Shown in pieces: positions 25,584 to 33,684 of a stretch of DNA of 64,000 nt. The DNA is taken from contig CAYJGZ010000013.1 in NCBI GenBank assembly GCA_964370045.1, positions 12,189 to 76,188 on the forward strand, in the 5' to 3' direction. The notes below the pieces were generated by a model. The model did no database searches, was not told the DNA's origin, and worked only from the letters and a program-made list of their open reading frames with translations. The DNA comes from JAAYCI01 sp964370045 (lineage in GTDB: Bacteria; Bacillota; Clostridia; Oscillospirales; Ruminococcaceae). Position numbers and translations under genes: made by a program. The first letter of the stretch is position 1; the number at the start of each line of letters is the position of its first letter.

Positions 25584-26840
25584 TTAGGACACGATGAAGA
25601 TGCCAGCAACGGATGCGTTGAAAGCAGGGGCGGAGTTGCCTTCACTCTCGATGAATACAGAATCTTCATCCGTGAAGGTGTAAATCTCGTTGCCCTCAAA
25701 GTCTGTGATAACGGACGGGTTGCCGTCGTTATCCACCAAAGCACCGCTGAAGATAGGCATACCGTTCAGGATTTCTTCCTGTGCGGCCTCAACCGCCTCC
25801 ATAGTGCCCTCTGCGGCGATGTCCTCATTTAGGGGAGAGAGGTACGCTGCGCCCGACTCAAGGCCTTGGCTCCAGTCCAGCGGGATGGGTGTGCCGTCGA
25901 TAACAGCCTGTGCGGCCTCTGTCATGTAGATGCCCCAGTTGATGCGGGAGGAGATAAGTGCAGCGTTGGGGGCTGCGGGAATCATGTCGTTGTTGTAGCC
26001 CACGTGGAAAGCGCCGTTGCTCTCTGCCACGGTGGCGGGGGATACGTTATCCGAGTGCTGGGAGATAACGCCACAGCCACGGTCGATAAGCGTCTGGGCA
26101 ACCTCTGCCTCGATGATGGCATCGCCCCAGCTGTTGATGTAGATAACGTCCATGGTTACATCCTCGTACACGCTCTTTGCACCGAGGTAGAATGCGGTGA
26201 AGCCGCTGATAACCTCAGCGTAGGGGAACGCTGCGATGTAGCCGAGCTTGGGGTTGCCGATTTCTTTTGCCTTCAAGCCTGCAACGATACCCGAGAGGTA
26301 GCGTGCCTGGTGAATTTTTGCAAAGTAGTTGTGCAGGTTGGGCAAATCAGCAAAGTGTGCCTCAAAGCCGGTAGCGTGGCAGAACTCAATGTCCGGATGC
26401 TGCCTTGCGGCCTCGGTTATTTGCGTGCCATAGGAGAAGCTTGTCGCAAATATCAGGTTACACCCTGCGCCCACCAGCTCATTGATAGCGGCGTTTGTAG
26501 CGGCAACGTCGGTGTCGTCAATGTTAAACTTGGGAATGGTCTGGGTTTCGTAGTCTATGCCCAGCTGTTCACACATATACTGCACACCGAGGTCATGGTT
26601 GTAGGTGTAGCCTTGGTCGGCCGGGTCCAGAATGTGAATTACACCGATGAGTAGGTCCTCTTTGGGAATGCCTGCGGTGGCCTCGGCCATACTTTGTGCC
26701 ATGCTCGAGTCGCCACCCGAAGCCGCAGTGGATGTAGCGGTGGAAGCGGCCATTGAAGACGAGGCGGCCTCTCCGCCACAGCCCGCCAAAAGGCTGAGAC
26801 TTAAAAGCAGTACAAGTGTAAGAGCAAGTGCTTTTTTCAT
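25584..26840 (-). CDS. nupN: BMP-family nucleoside-binding lipoprotein
   Basis: A 418-residue extracytoplasmic binding protein. The signal peptide ends in the lipobox LAGC with the lipidated Cys at residue 21, followed by a Ser/Ala-rich linker to about 60 and a PBP1-like domain. Relatives such as PnrA/TmpC and NupN bind purine nucleosides. It is the first gene of the transporter set, with AAGGAGG before the ATG and a strong promoter and long leader upstream. Nucleosides taken up would feed the nearby xpt/guaB salvage genes. Confidence 0.9.
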   Translation of the reverse strand: MKKALALTLVLLLSLSLLAGCGGEAASSSMAASTATSTAASGGDSSMAQSMAEATAGIPKEDLLIGVIHILDPADQGYTYNHDLGVQYMCEQLGIDYETQTIPKFNIDDTDVAATNAAINELVGAGCNLIFATSFSYGTQITEAARQHPDIEFCHATGFEAHFADLPNLHNYFAKIHQARYLSGIVAGLKAKEIGNPKLGYIAAFPYAEVISGFTAFYLGAKSVYEDVTMDVIYINSWGDAIIEAEVAQTLIDRGCGVISQHSDNVSPATVAESNGAFHVGYNNDMIPAAPNAALISSRINWGIYMTEAAQAVIDGTPIPLDWSQGLESGAAYLSPLNEDIAAEGTMEAVEAAQEEILNGMPIFSGALVDNDGNPSVITDFEGNEIYTFTDEDSVFIESEGNSAPAFNASVAGIFIVS

Positions 26841-27012
26841 GTTGTAACCCTCCTTAAAAACTCCCTATTTTGTGTGAGCAGGCAAAAACCGACAATAAAA
26901 TTGTGGCTTTGCATACTCTGAAAAATGATGCTTATGCACATTTGCACTGTGTAGCCCACGGTGTAAAACCGCAGGTGAAATGCAAAACCCCCCTATGCAG
27001 AGCATCTCCGAT
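26841..27012 (-). promoter_or_regulatory. Long structured 5' leader of the nucleoside transporter operon
   Basis: About 170 nt separate the consensus promoter from the lipoprotein start. The leader contains an 8-bp stem (CCTGCGGT with ACCGTGGG, loop TTTAC) and a GAGATGC/GCATTTC pairing. It does not match the purine, guanidine or PRPP riboswitch patterns I know. A regulatory RNA is possible but unproven. Confidence 0.4.
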
Positions 27013-27018
27013 AGACTT

Positions 27019-27047
27019 ATTATACCCTTAGCGAGGTAAGCGTGCAA
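27019..27047 (-). promoter_or_regulatory. Consensus promoter of the nucleoside transporter operon
   Basis: On the minus strand TTGCAC and a perfect TATAAT are separated by 17 bases. Confidence 0.8.
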
Positions 27048-27295
27048 CAAAAAATGAAAAAAAAGAGGAATTTTTGTGCGCTAAAAGGCAAAGTATGGCA
27101 AATTTGTTACAAAATGCGGTGTGGCGAAACAAAAAACATAAGGCTACAGCATAGTGTGTGTCGGTGCCTGCACACAGCAGGCAAAACAAGAGCTGTGAAA
27201 ACTTGGCACGGCAGGCAGAATGGTGTATGCAAAAAAATACGCCAAAACATCTGCCCGTGAAGAGGGACATAACATTTTGGCGATAAAAGTTGAAG

Positions 27296-28945
27296 CTAAA
27301 CTGTATGATTTTTGGACAAGCTTAGGTTGCGAATGTGCCGACGCAATCTAAGAACACCACCCGGCGGTACAGACAGCATGTTGTATCCCATGCGAATAAA
27401 GGACTTTGCAAGGCGTGTGTCTGTGGCAAGCTCGCCGCAGATGGACACGGGAATGTTTGCAACTTGGGCACTGTGCGCCACCATCTCCAGCATTGCCAAA
27501 ACCGCAGGATGCCGTGGGTCTGAAAAGGCATCAAGATGGGGGCTTTTGCGGTCCAACGCAAGAGAATATTGGGTTAAATCATTTGTTCCTACGCTGAAAA
27601 AGTCACACTCGGCGGCGAGGGATGGGGCAATGATAACTGCGGCGGGAGTCTCCACCATAACACCTACGGGTATGTCACGAGCTCTTATGCCGTCCTTGCG
27701 AAGTTCATTTAGGGTTTGCTCTATTATTTTGCGACAGGTGCGCACTTCCCACACAGCGGTAATCATGGGTAACAGTAATGCGATGTCGCCGTGGCTCGCT
27801 GCGCGCAAAATAGCACGTATCTGTGTGCGGAACATGTCCGGCCTGTCCAACCCAAGGCGGATTCCTCTATACCCGAGAGCAGGGTTGTCCTCGGGAGGGA
27901 GCTGCAAATAGTCGGCATTTTTATCTGCGCCTATGTCGGCGGTGCGAATAACCACCTGCTTGCCCTTCATTCCCTCTGCCACAGCACGGTAAATCTGATA
28001 TTGTTCCTCTTCGGAGGGGAATGTACGACGGCCTATGTACAAAAACTCCGTGCGGAAAAGGCCGATGCCCTCCGCATCGTTCTCAATGGCGGAATACATG
28101 CCGTCCAGCCCGCCGATATTTGCAAACAGCTGTATACCCTGCCCACACTGTGTGATGGTAGGTAGGCCACGCACCATGTTCAGTTGTTGTTGCTCTTCGC
28201 TCTGTTTTACCTGTGCCCTGCGTAGATTTGCCAGCGTTTGCACATCCGGATTCAGGTAGAGAATACCCGTTGTGGCATCCAGTGCGGCGTTTGGTGAATT
28301 TCCGCTATTTAGGAAAGCATCGCCTGCGGGAAAATCAATTTGTATTGTTGTGGGAATGTTGAGTATGCGTGCGAGAATGGTGGCGTGCGCATTTGGCGAG
28401 CCTTTGCGGGTGGCAAACGCAAGGATGTTCTTTCTGTCCAGTTGCAATGCTTCGCTCGGTGTCAGCTCGTCCGCAAGAATGATAGAGGGACGTGGTATTT
28501 TAGGTATCGCATAAGAGCCGGAAAGATTGTCCGACAGCCTGCGTGATATATCCAAAACGTCGGTGGCACGTGCCTGTAAGTAAGCGTCGGGAAGCTCCCT
28601 AAACATGTTTGCGTAATGGTTGCCCACCCACTGAATAGCACGCAAAGCACTAAAGCCTCGCTCGGAAATAGCCTCCCGAATAGAAGCGACAAACTCCACA
28701 TCCTGCAAAATATGGCGTTGTACGTGTATTATGGAGGCTTCATCCTCGCCAAGCTCCGTAAGGGTATTTTTGTACAGAGCCTCCAGCTGTCGGTCTGTTT
28801 TTTCTTTGGCCTTTTCGTATGAGTCAAGCTCCCACTCTATGTTGAAAAGGGTAGGGGAGGGCGACTGCAAGCGAGGCCTGTTCAACAGGAAAATAGGCCC
28901 TATGGCAATGCCAGGACAAACACCTTTACCTCTGTAGACCTCCAT
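27296..28945 (-). CDS. ptsI: PTS enzyme I (PEP-protein phosphotransferase)
   Basis: A 549-residue enzyme that transfers phosphate from PEP to HPr. The phosphorylated histidine is H187 in KGSPNAHATILAR, changed from the common GGxTSHxAI. The PEP site is intact in outline: FRTEFLY, VETPAA, FSVGTNDLTQYSLALDR and the catalytic Cys in SICGELATD. The usual RTLDxGGDK segment reads RTADIGADK. Length is slightly shorter than the 570-residue norm. No HPr or sugar-specific EII gene is nearby, so its partners are elsewhere; a regulatory role is possible. The start has GAGGAGGGG upstream. Confidence 0.9.
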   Translation of the reverse strand: MEVYRGKGVCPGIAIGPIFLLNRPRLQSPSPTLFNIEWELDSYEKAKEKTDRQLEALYKNTLTELGEDEASIIHVQRHILQDVEFVASIREAISERGFSALRAIQWVGNHYANMFRELPDAYLQARATDVLDISRRLSDNLSGSYAIPKIPRPSIILADELTPSEALQLDRKNILAFATRKGSPNAHATILARILNIPTTIQIDFPAGDAFLNSGNSPNAALDATTGILYLNPDVQTLANLRRAQVKQSEEQQQLNMVRGLPTITQCGQGIQLFANIGGLDGMYSAIENDAEGIGLFRTEFLYIGRRTFPSEEEQYQIYRAVAEGMKGKQVVIRTADIGADKNADYLQLPPEDNPALGYRGIRLGLDRPDMFRTQIRAILRAASHGDIALLLPMITAVWEVRTCRKIIEQTLNELRKDGIRARDIPVGVMVETPAAVIIAPSLAAECDFFSVGTNDLTQYSLALDRKSPHLDAFSDPRHPAVLAMLEMVAHSAQVANIPVSICGELATDTRLAKSFIRMGYNMLSVPPGGVLRLRRHIRNLSLSKNHTV

Positions 28946-29203
28946 GCTATCCCCTCCTCAGCTGTTCAATTAAGGGGTTGCCCTGTGTTTAACGTATCAA
29001 CAGCGGTTTTTAAGCCACTGAACATTCAGTGAGCGATTGTGCACCCACTAAATATTCAAAATGGAACCCACCTCATTAGAGGCGAGGACATTTCGCTTAC
29101 GTTAAAAACAAGAAACAGATACCCCGGTAAAAAGCGATACAGCACATTTTTTTGAAGCTTAGCATAAATGACGATGCGCAAAAAATCCGCATTTAGTTTG
29201 CAC
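28946..29203 (-). promoter_or_regulatory. Long leader of ptsI with palindromic site
   Basis: About 255 nt lie between the predicted start of transcription and the ptsI start. At 29016-29031 is a CACTGAA/TTCAGTG inverted repeat and at about 29046-29061 a diverged copy (CCACTAAATATTCAAAA). These could be a repressor site pair or leader hairpins. No gene is seen here. Confidence 0.4.
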
Positions 29204-29209
29204 ATGGTC

Positions 29210-29238
29210 ATTATAACCTTAATAGATGATGTTGTCAA
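29210..29238 (-). promoter_or_regulatory. Perfect consensus sigma-A promoter for ptsI
   Basis: On the minus strand TTGACA and TATAAT are separated by exactly 17 bases. Confidence 0.85.
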
Positions 29239-29341
29239 TGGAACTATTGATGTTTCACAGTTTTTTTTGTTAAATTTTCACAAAAAATAACGAGTGATGT
29301 GTGTCGCATAAAAGCTGATAGAGAGAAAAGTTTTGAAAAAG

Positions 29342-29392
29342 AAAAGACCTTCAAAAAAGTGAAGGAATTCACTTTCCCGAAAGTCTTTTTTG
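29342..29392 (-). terminator. Terminator after the corrinoid protein gene
   Basis: A nested stem (AAAAGAC...GTCTTTT outside, AAAGTGAA against TTCACTTT inside) with flanking T and A runs lies about 25 bases beyond the corrinoid gene stop and ends the long redox operon. Confidence 0.7.
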
Positions 29393-29416
29393 TTTTGAAG
29401 TGAGCGAATGAACGCT

Positions 29417-30064
29417 TTAGTTTGCGCCTTGTGTCCACTCGCTACATACACGCACCGTTTCGGCGGCGTTTTTGCTCCACGCATTCGCACCTACCTGCTT
29501 GCACACAGCATCACTGGCAACAACACCGCCTATGGTGATGTGCACATTATCACGCAGGCCTGCGGATTTTAGCTCCTCCACCGTCTGGCGCATGGACTCT
29601 ATGGCCACCGTGAGCACCCCGGACAAGCCCAAAATTTCGGGGCTATGCTCCCGTACTGCCTGCACAAAGCTTGCAGGTGGCGTATCTATGCCAAGGTCTA
29701 TCACCGTAAAGCCTGCGGCCTCCGCCATGCTCTTAAAGATATTTTTGCCTATATCGTGTATGTCACCCTCCACAGTGCCCAGCACAATAGTGCCCCTGCT
29801 CTGCACCGTGCCGCTGGACAAAAGGGGCTTTAGCTTGTCAATACTGGCGGTGAGCAGCTCGCCCGCAAATATCAAGTCGCCCACGAAATATTCCCCTTTT
29901 TCGTAGCTGTCGCCCACAATTTCCATGCCCTTTTGACATGCTACCACAACTTTTTGGGTAGCGGCACTGTCGGGGCTTTGGGCTATAAACTCCTCCAAAA
30001 GCTCCATTACGATGTCCTCGTCAAGCTCGCCCATAGATTGTGTCAGTTTTTCTAAGTCTATCAC
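29417..30064 (-). CDS. Corrinoid (B12-binding) protein of methyltransferase systems
   Basis: A 215-residue protein with an N-terminal helical cap (1-88) and a C-terminal B12-binding Rossmann domain with the cobalt-ligand motif DIHDIG (H103 in residues 101-106), then LSGVLT and IGGVVAS. Such MtbC/MttC-like proteins carry a methyl group between a substrate-specific methyltransferase and THF or CoM. It starts with GTG and has AAGGAG upstream. It is the last gene of the operon carrying metF, metV and the Hdr genes, so a link to methyl-THF is likely. No methyltransferase or activator gene lies beside it; the methyl donor is unknown. Confidence 0.9.
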   Translation of the reverse strand: MIDLEKLTQSMGELDEDIVMELLEEFIAQSPDSAATQKVVVACQKGMEIVGDSYEKGEYFVGDLIFAGELLTASIDKLKPLLSSGTVQSRGTIVLGTVEGDIHDIGKNIFKSMAEAAGFTVIDLGIDTPPASFVQAVREHSPEILGLSGVLTVAIESMRQTVEELKSAGLRDNVHITIGGVVASDAVCKQVGANAWSKNAAETVRVCSEWTQGAN

Positions 30065-30260
30065 TTACAACACGCTCCTTTACTGTGATGTGTCTACCGC
30101 TTAAAACGGCTGTGTGGTACATAATGCGTGACACGCTAAAAATATGTCACAGAAATTTAGGTGCTGCATATCATCCGATGTGGACAAGGTGGAGGACAGT
30201 TTTTACAGCCAAGGGTGTGTTGACACTATTCAAACAGCGCCAACACACCATAACTATATT

Positions 30261-31115
30261 TTAATACTCATCAGGCATTTGCGCAAGCTCTGCCATGCTG
30301 AACACAGGCCCGTCTATGCAGACGTATTGGTTGCCGATGTTGCACTTGCCACACTTGCCCACGCCGCAGGTCATGCGCATTTCCAGCGTGGTGTACAGGC
30401 GCTCGCGTGGCAAGCCCATCTCCTCCAGCGTGCCCTGCACAGCCTTTATCATGATGGGAGGGCCGCACAAAATGGCGTACAGCTTGGAAAAGTCAAGCGG
30501 AATGTCTCGCACGAGGTTGTGCGGAAAGCCCACAAGGCCGTCCCAGCCCTCTTCGTCTCTGTCGATGGTGAGCGAGACGGAGGTGTCCTTCACATTACGC
30601 CAGTCGGAATAGTCGTACTGGAATATGTGGTCCTTGCTGGTACGTGCGGCGAGGAGCATGTCTATTTTGCCGTACTCTGCGCGGTGCTCCTCGTGCAGTG
30701 TGTAGGTGATGAAGGGACGCAGCGGCGCAAGGCCTAAACCACCTGCAATAAATAATAGGTCATTTCCCTTCATTAAGTCAAGAGGGAAAGTGTTGCCAAA
30801 CGGCCCACGTATCCACACAAAATCCCCCTCTTTAAGTGAGTGGATTCTGTCTGTCACCATGCCGGTGCGCTTGATGGTTATCTCGAAATAATCCTTTTCA
30901 AGGCAGGAGGAGGCAAAGCCAAACGGACACTCGCCCACGCCCGGCACGCTAAACTCCACGAACTGACCGGGGAGAAACTCCATCGAGTGGCCATCCTCAA
31001 ACGCCAAGCGGTAGGTCTTTACGTCCAGCTCGGGCGAGGTGGTCTCCTGAATGATTTTCAAAATTTTCGCCTTCATGGGAAGGTATGGATTTTCAGATTT
31101 GCACGCACAACTCAT
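30261..31115 (-). CDS. FAD/NAD-binding electron-transfer subunit (hydrogenase gamma/AsrB-like)
   Basis: A 284-residue ferredoxin-reductase-type protein. It has an FAD domain (about 15-110, FVEFSVPGVGECPFG), an NAD(P) domain with AGGLGLAPLRP and CGPPIMI, and a C-terminal [2Fe-2S]-type cysteine set (CGVGKCGKCNIG...C). Relatives include sulfhydrogenase gamma, sulfite reductase subunit B and PyrK. It would pass electrons between NAD(P)H and the iron-sulfur subunit encoded upstream. ATG overlaps the stop of that gene by 4 bases. An extra CAC motif sits at the N terminus. Confidence 0.87.
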   Translation of the reverse strand: MSCACKSENPYLPMKAKILKIIQETTSPELDVKTYRLAFEDGHSMEFLPGQFVEFSVPGVGECPFGFASSCLEKDYFEITIKRTGMVTDRIHSLKEGDFVWIRGPFGNTFPLDLMKGNDLLFIAGGLGLAPLRPFITYTLHEEHRAEYGKIDMLLAARTSKDHIFQYDYSDWRNVKDTSVSLTIDRDEEGWDGLVGFPHNLVRDIPLDFSKLYAILCGPPIMIKAVQGTLEEMGLPRERLYTTLEMRMTCGVGKCGKCNIGNQYVCIDGPVFSMAELAQMPDEY

Positions 31116-32098
31116 GCCTTCACCTCCATGGCGGCTTGCGCCACCTCTTTAATATTCATGCCCACAGGGCAGCTGCGTATACATCTTCCGCACCCTGTGC
31201 AGGAGGTGTAGCCGGTGTTCTTTTTGACGTACAGGTACTTGTGCAAAAAGCGCTGGCGGTAGCGTTCATGCCGCTGTGCACGTGGGTTGTGCCCCGAGGC
31301 GTGCAGCGTGAACTTTGGGTACATACAGCTGTCCCAGCAGCGAAAACGCTCCAAGCTGCCCTCCCGCTGTGTATCCTTGAACTCAAAGCAGTGGCAGGTG
31401 GGGCAGATGTAGGTGCAGATGCCACAGCCCTGACATGCCATGGTGAGCGCTTTCCAGTCCACCGCATCAAACAGCGCAACGTCCGACGCATCGGCGGAAA
31501 GCCCAAGGGGGCTTTGGGTGGTTTGTGCGGCGGTGCGGGCGTTGTCGCAAGAAAGGGACGCCGTCTCGTCAAGGCGCTTTAGTGCGGCCGCACCCTTTTC
31601 GGACAGGCGCTCCAAAGTATAGCCCTCGCCATTAGGGCAGAGGAAGATGTCGCAAAAGTCTGAAAATGTCATGTCCAGCCCAAGCTCATCGCAAAAGCAT
31701 CCTGCCTTTTTTTGCACGCATCCCACACCTATGATAAGGTTTTTATCCATGCGACGTGCAAAAAACGGGTCGGCGTAGCGGCCTTCCATAAACACCGCCT
31801 GCATCACTCGCAGTGCCTCAAGGTCGCACGGCTTTGCACCGAAAATGAGAGTTGTGGGCGGCTCGGGCGGCTCCAGTGCCTCATCCTGCGTAAAGCTCAT
31901 CAGCTTTTCCGTTTGGGGGAAATAGTATTCCTTTGGCGACTTGTAGGAGATGGCATCGTCCATTAGTACCTCATCCGCACAAGTATCTCGGAACTCCACA
32001 ACCTTGCCCGTATTCACAGGGCCTATCAAGCGCATGTCGGCGGACAAAACACTCAGCAGTTTGCGCAGTGTGTCCTTTGTGATGACGGTATCAGCCAT
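31112..32098 (-). CDS. 4Fe-4S electron-transfer subunit (hydrogenase beta/AsrA-like)
   Basis: A 328-residue iron-sulfur protein with a C-terminal dicluster ferredoxin region (CQGCGICTYICPTC and CTGCGRCIRSCP) and an N-terminal domain with IFGAKPCDLEAL, typical of sulfhydrogenase beta and anaerobic sulfite reductase subunit A. It would relay electrons between the flavoprotein encoded downstream and the Hdr-type complex. The ATG at 32098 with GGGGGTG upstream is preferred to a GTG three codons earlier. No hydrogenase catalytic subunit or sulfite reductase AsrC is in the window, so the usual terminal enzyme is missing here. Confidence 0.85.
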   Translation of the reverse strand: MADTVITKDTLRKLLSVLSADMRLIGPVNTGKVVEFRDTCADEVLMDDAISYKSPKEYYFPQTEKLMSFTQDEALEPPEPPTTLIFGAKPCDLEALRVMQAVFMEGRYADPFFARRMDKNLIIGVGCVQKKAGCFCDELGLDMTFSDFCDIFLCPNGEGYTLERLSEKGAAALKRLDETASLSCDNARTAAQTTQSPLGLSADASDVALFDAVDWKALTMACQGCGICTYICPTCHCFEFKDTQREGSLERFRCWDSCMYPKFTLHASGHNPRAQRHERYRQRFLHKYLYVKKNTGYTSCTGCGRCIRSCPVGMNIKEVAQAAMEVKA

Positions 32099-32945
32099 GT
32101 GCTTCACCCCCTAAAAATCCCACTTCTTTGTCATCGAAAGTATAGCTGAGCATGGCGGGCTGTGTGTCAAAGTCCATGCCTGTGCGGTAGCCGTACAGCT
32201 CCTGCACAAAGCCGGTGACCTCACGTATCAAGTAGCGCACATCCACGCCCGAGGCGCAGGCGTTTTCACACGAGCCACACTCCACACAGCGCCCGGCCAG
32301 ATGCATCGCACGGCCCAAGTGGTATATCATCTTTGCGCTCATGTCGGGGTTTGAGGGGTGCCAGTTGGGCACGCCACGGCTCATAAAGCAGGTCTGGCAA
32401 TAACAGCCGTAGCACGCCTGCCGACATGAAAAGCACAAAATGCACTTTTGCATCTCGTCCGTGAAGCGCTCAAGGTTTTCGCAAAGGTCGTCCGCCGCCT
32501 GTTTTTTCTCGGGTGAAAGCGGTGCAACATCGGGGTTTTTAACCTGCGCATCGCTCACGGGCGGAGTATTGACAGTACATTCACTACATGCGCACAGCAC
32601 CTCGCCCTGTGCGTTTTGCATACCGGGACAGTCCATGCCGATTATGTGCACGTCCTCCCGTTTTAGCTGGTTTTCCAAAATAAGGTTCACGATGGCACGC
32701 ACGTCGCACGGCTTTGCCACCACCGCTTTTTTGCCCGGAATTGCGGCCAAAAATCCCGCAAGGTTGGGCACGCACCGTGCGCTCCAAATAAGGCTTTCGG
32801 CATTGGCGGCATCCGTGACGAACACGGGCACGCCCAGCCCTTCCACCGCACCCTGCTTAAAGCCTAAAACGGTGGACACTTCGCCGCTTTCCAAAAGCTG
32901 TTTTGCAAGCGCACGCATTTCGTTTTGTTGTGTTTCAAAGCTCAC
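32091..32945 (-). CDS. Iron-sulfur protein of the FrhB/FdhB-related type
   Basis: A 284-residue cysteine-rich protein. The N-terminal part (GKKAVVAKPCDVRAIV near 70-85) resembles coenzyme F420 hydrogenase/formate dehydrogenase beta proteins. The C-terminal half has clusters CILCFSCRQACYGCYCQTC and CVECGSCENAC, enough for at least two [4Fe-4S] centres. It starts at a GTG whose GTGA overlaps the upstream mvhD stop. The position between MvhD and the AsrA-like subunit makes it a probable wire joining the Hdr part and the NAD(P)H-linked part. Function inferred. Confidence 0.78.
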   Translation of the reverse strand: MSFETQQNEMRALAKQLLESGEVSTVLGFKQGAVEGLGVPVFVTDAANAESLIWSARCVPNLAGFLAAIPGKKAVVAKPCDVRAIVNLILENQLKREDVHIIGMDCPGMQNAQGEVLCACSECTVNTPPVSDAQVKNPDVAPLSPEKKQAADDLCENLERFTDEMQKCILCFSCRQACYGCYCQTCFMSRGVPNWHPSNPDMSAKMIYHLGRAMHLAGRCVECGSCENACASGVDVRYLIREVTGFVQELYGYRTGMDFDTQPAMLSYTFDDKEVGFLGGEAHG

Positions 32946-33400
32946 AATGCCTCACCCCCCTTGTGAAGATTGGTAGGCCCAAGCTCTTTCACCTTGTCCG
33001 TAACCTCCGTGACCACCTGCGCAAAGCGTGCGCCCTCCGAGGCAGACACCCAGGTGAACTGCACCCTTTCGGGGTCTATCCCGGCGGTGGTGAGCAGCTT
33101 TTTCAGCATGATAAAGCGCCTACGTGCGTAAAAATTTCCTGCGAGATAGTGGCAGTCGCCAGGATGGCATCCGCTCACCATCACGCCGTCGGCGCCGTCG
33201 CACAGCGCCTTTAGAATATAAATAGGGTTTATGCGGCCGGAGCAGGGCACACGTATAACACGTATGTTGGGCGGGTACTGCTGGCGGCCTGTGCCCGCAA
33301 GGTCTGCACCTGCGTAGCTACACCAGTTGCACAAAAACGCAACGATGGTGGGGCTCCACTCGGCGGTGTCCTGCGTGGTTTTTGCAATAGCATCACTCAT
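32942..33400 (-). CDS. mvhD: MvhD/FlpD-family iron-sulfur electron-transfer protein
   Basis: A 152-residue MvhD-type [2Fe-2S] protein with FLCNWCSYAGAD, VPCSGRINP and GCHPGDCHY motifs. In methanogens MvhD links a hydrogenase or formate dehydrogenase to HdrA; in acetogens it accompanies MetFV-Hdr clusters. Here it follows the HdrA-like fusion and overlaps the FrhB-like gene by 4 bases. A second MvhD-like domain is fused in the 40531-41928 protein. Confidence 0.9.
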   Translation of the reverse strand: MSDAIAKTTQDTAEWSPTIVAFLCNWCSYAGADLAGTGRQQYPPNIRVIRVPCSGRINPIYILKALCDGADGVMVSGCHPGDCHYLAGNFYARRRFIMLKKLLTTAGIDPERVQFTWVSASEGARFAQVVTEVTDKVKELGPTNLHKGGEAL

Positions 33401-33548
33401 AAGGTATCACTCCCATACCACTGAACTTAATGTTTTTGTTGCAAAGCGTGCCGCACTGCACCCACAAAAGCACTGTGGGTGCACAGGGTGAAGTATAGCT
33501 TAAAATCACCCTGCAATGCGACATTTTGCACAAAGGCTAAACTTTTGA
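33401..33548. other. Spacer with hairpin between mvhD and the R1 repeat
   Basis: TGCACCCACA pairs with TGTGGGTGCA at 33458-33483. No T-run follows on either strand, so it is not called a terminator. It may be an mRNA processing or stability hairpin inside the redox operon. Confidence 0.35.
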
Positions 33549-33684
33549 GGTGTGGACAAAAGAGTAGGTTTGGTTTTTTTGCATATCCTCCACTCCGCCG
33601 TAGGCGGGGGGAGGATATGCCGCCTTCTTCTCGCACTTAACGTGTAGTGCTTAACTTCTAAATTACTTTTGTGTGTCCACTCAC
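33549..33684. repeat. R1 repeat, longest copy, abutting the HdrA-fusion stop codon
   Basis: Starts GGTGTGGACAAAAGAG, has the hairpin GCATATCCTCC against GGAGGATATGC, then CGCCTTCTTCTCGCACTTAACG and ends GTGTCCACTCAC. Its right end reaches the TGA stop of the HdrA-like gene (33681-33683). Confidence 0.8.

Noticed and set aside
26841..27012. A purine riboswitch before the nucleoside transporter
   Set aside because: The conserved purine-aptamer loops and junction are not found.
31112..32098. An anaerobic sulfite reductase operon asrABC
   Set aside because: AsrC is absent, and the partners are Hdr/MvhD proteins.
33458..33483. Hairpin as a terminator of the Hdr section
   Set aside because: No T-run on either side, and genes of the same operon type continue downstream.
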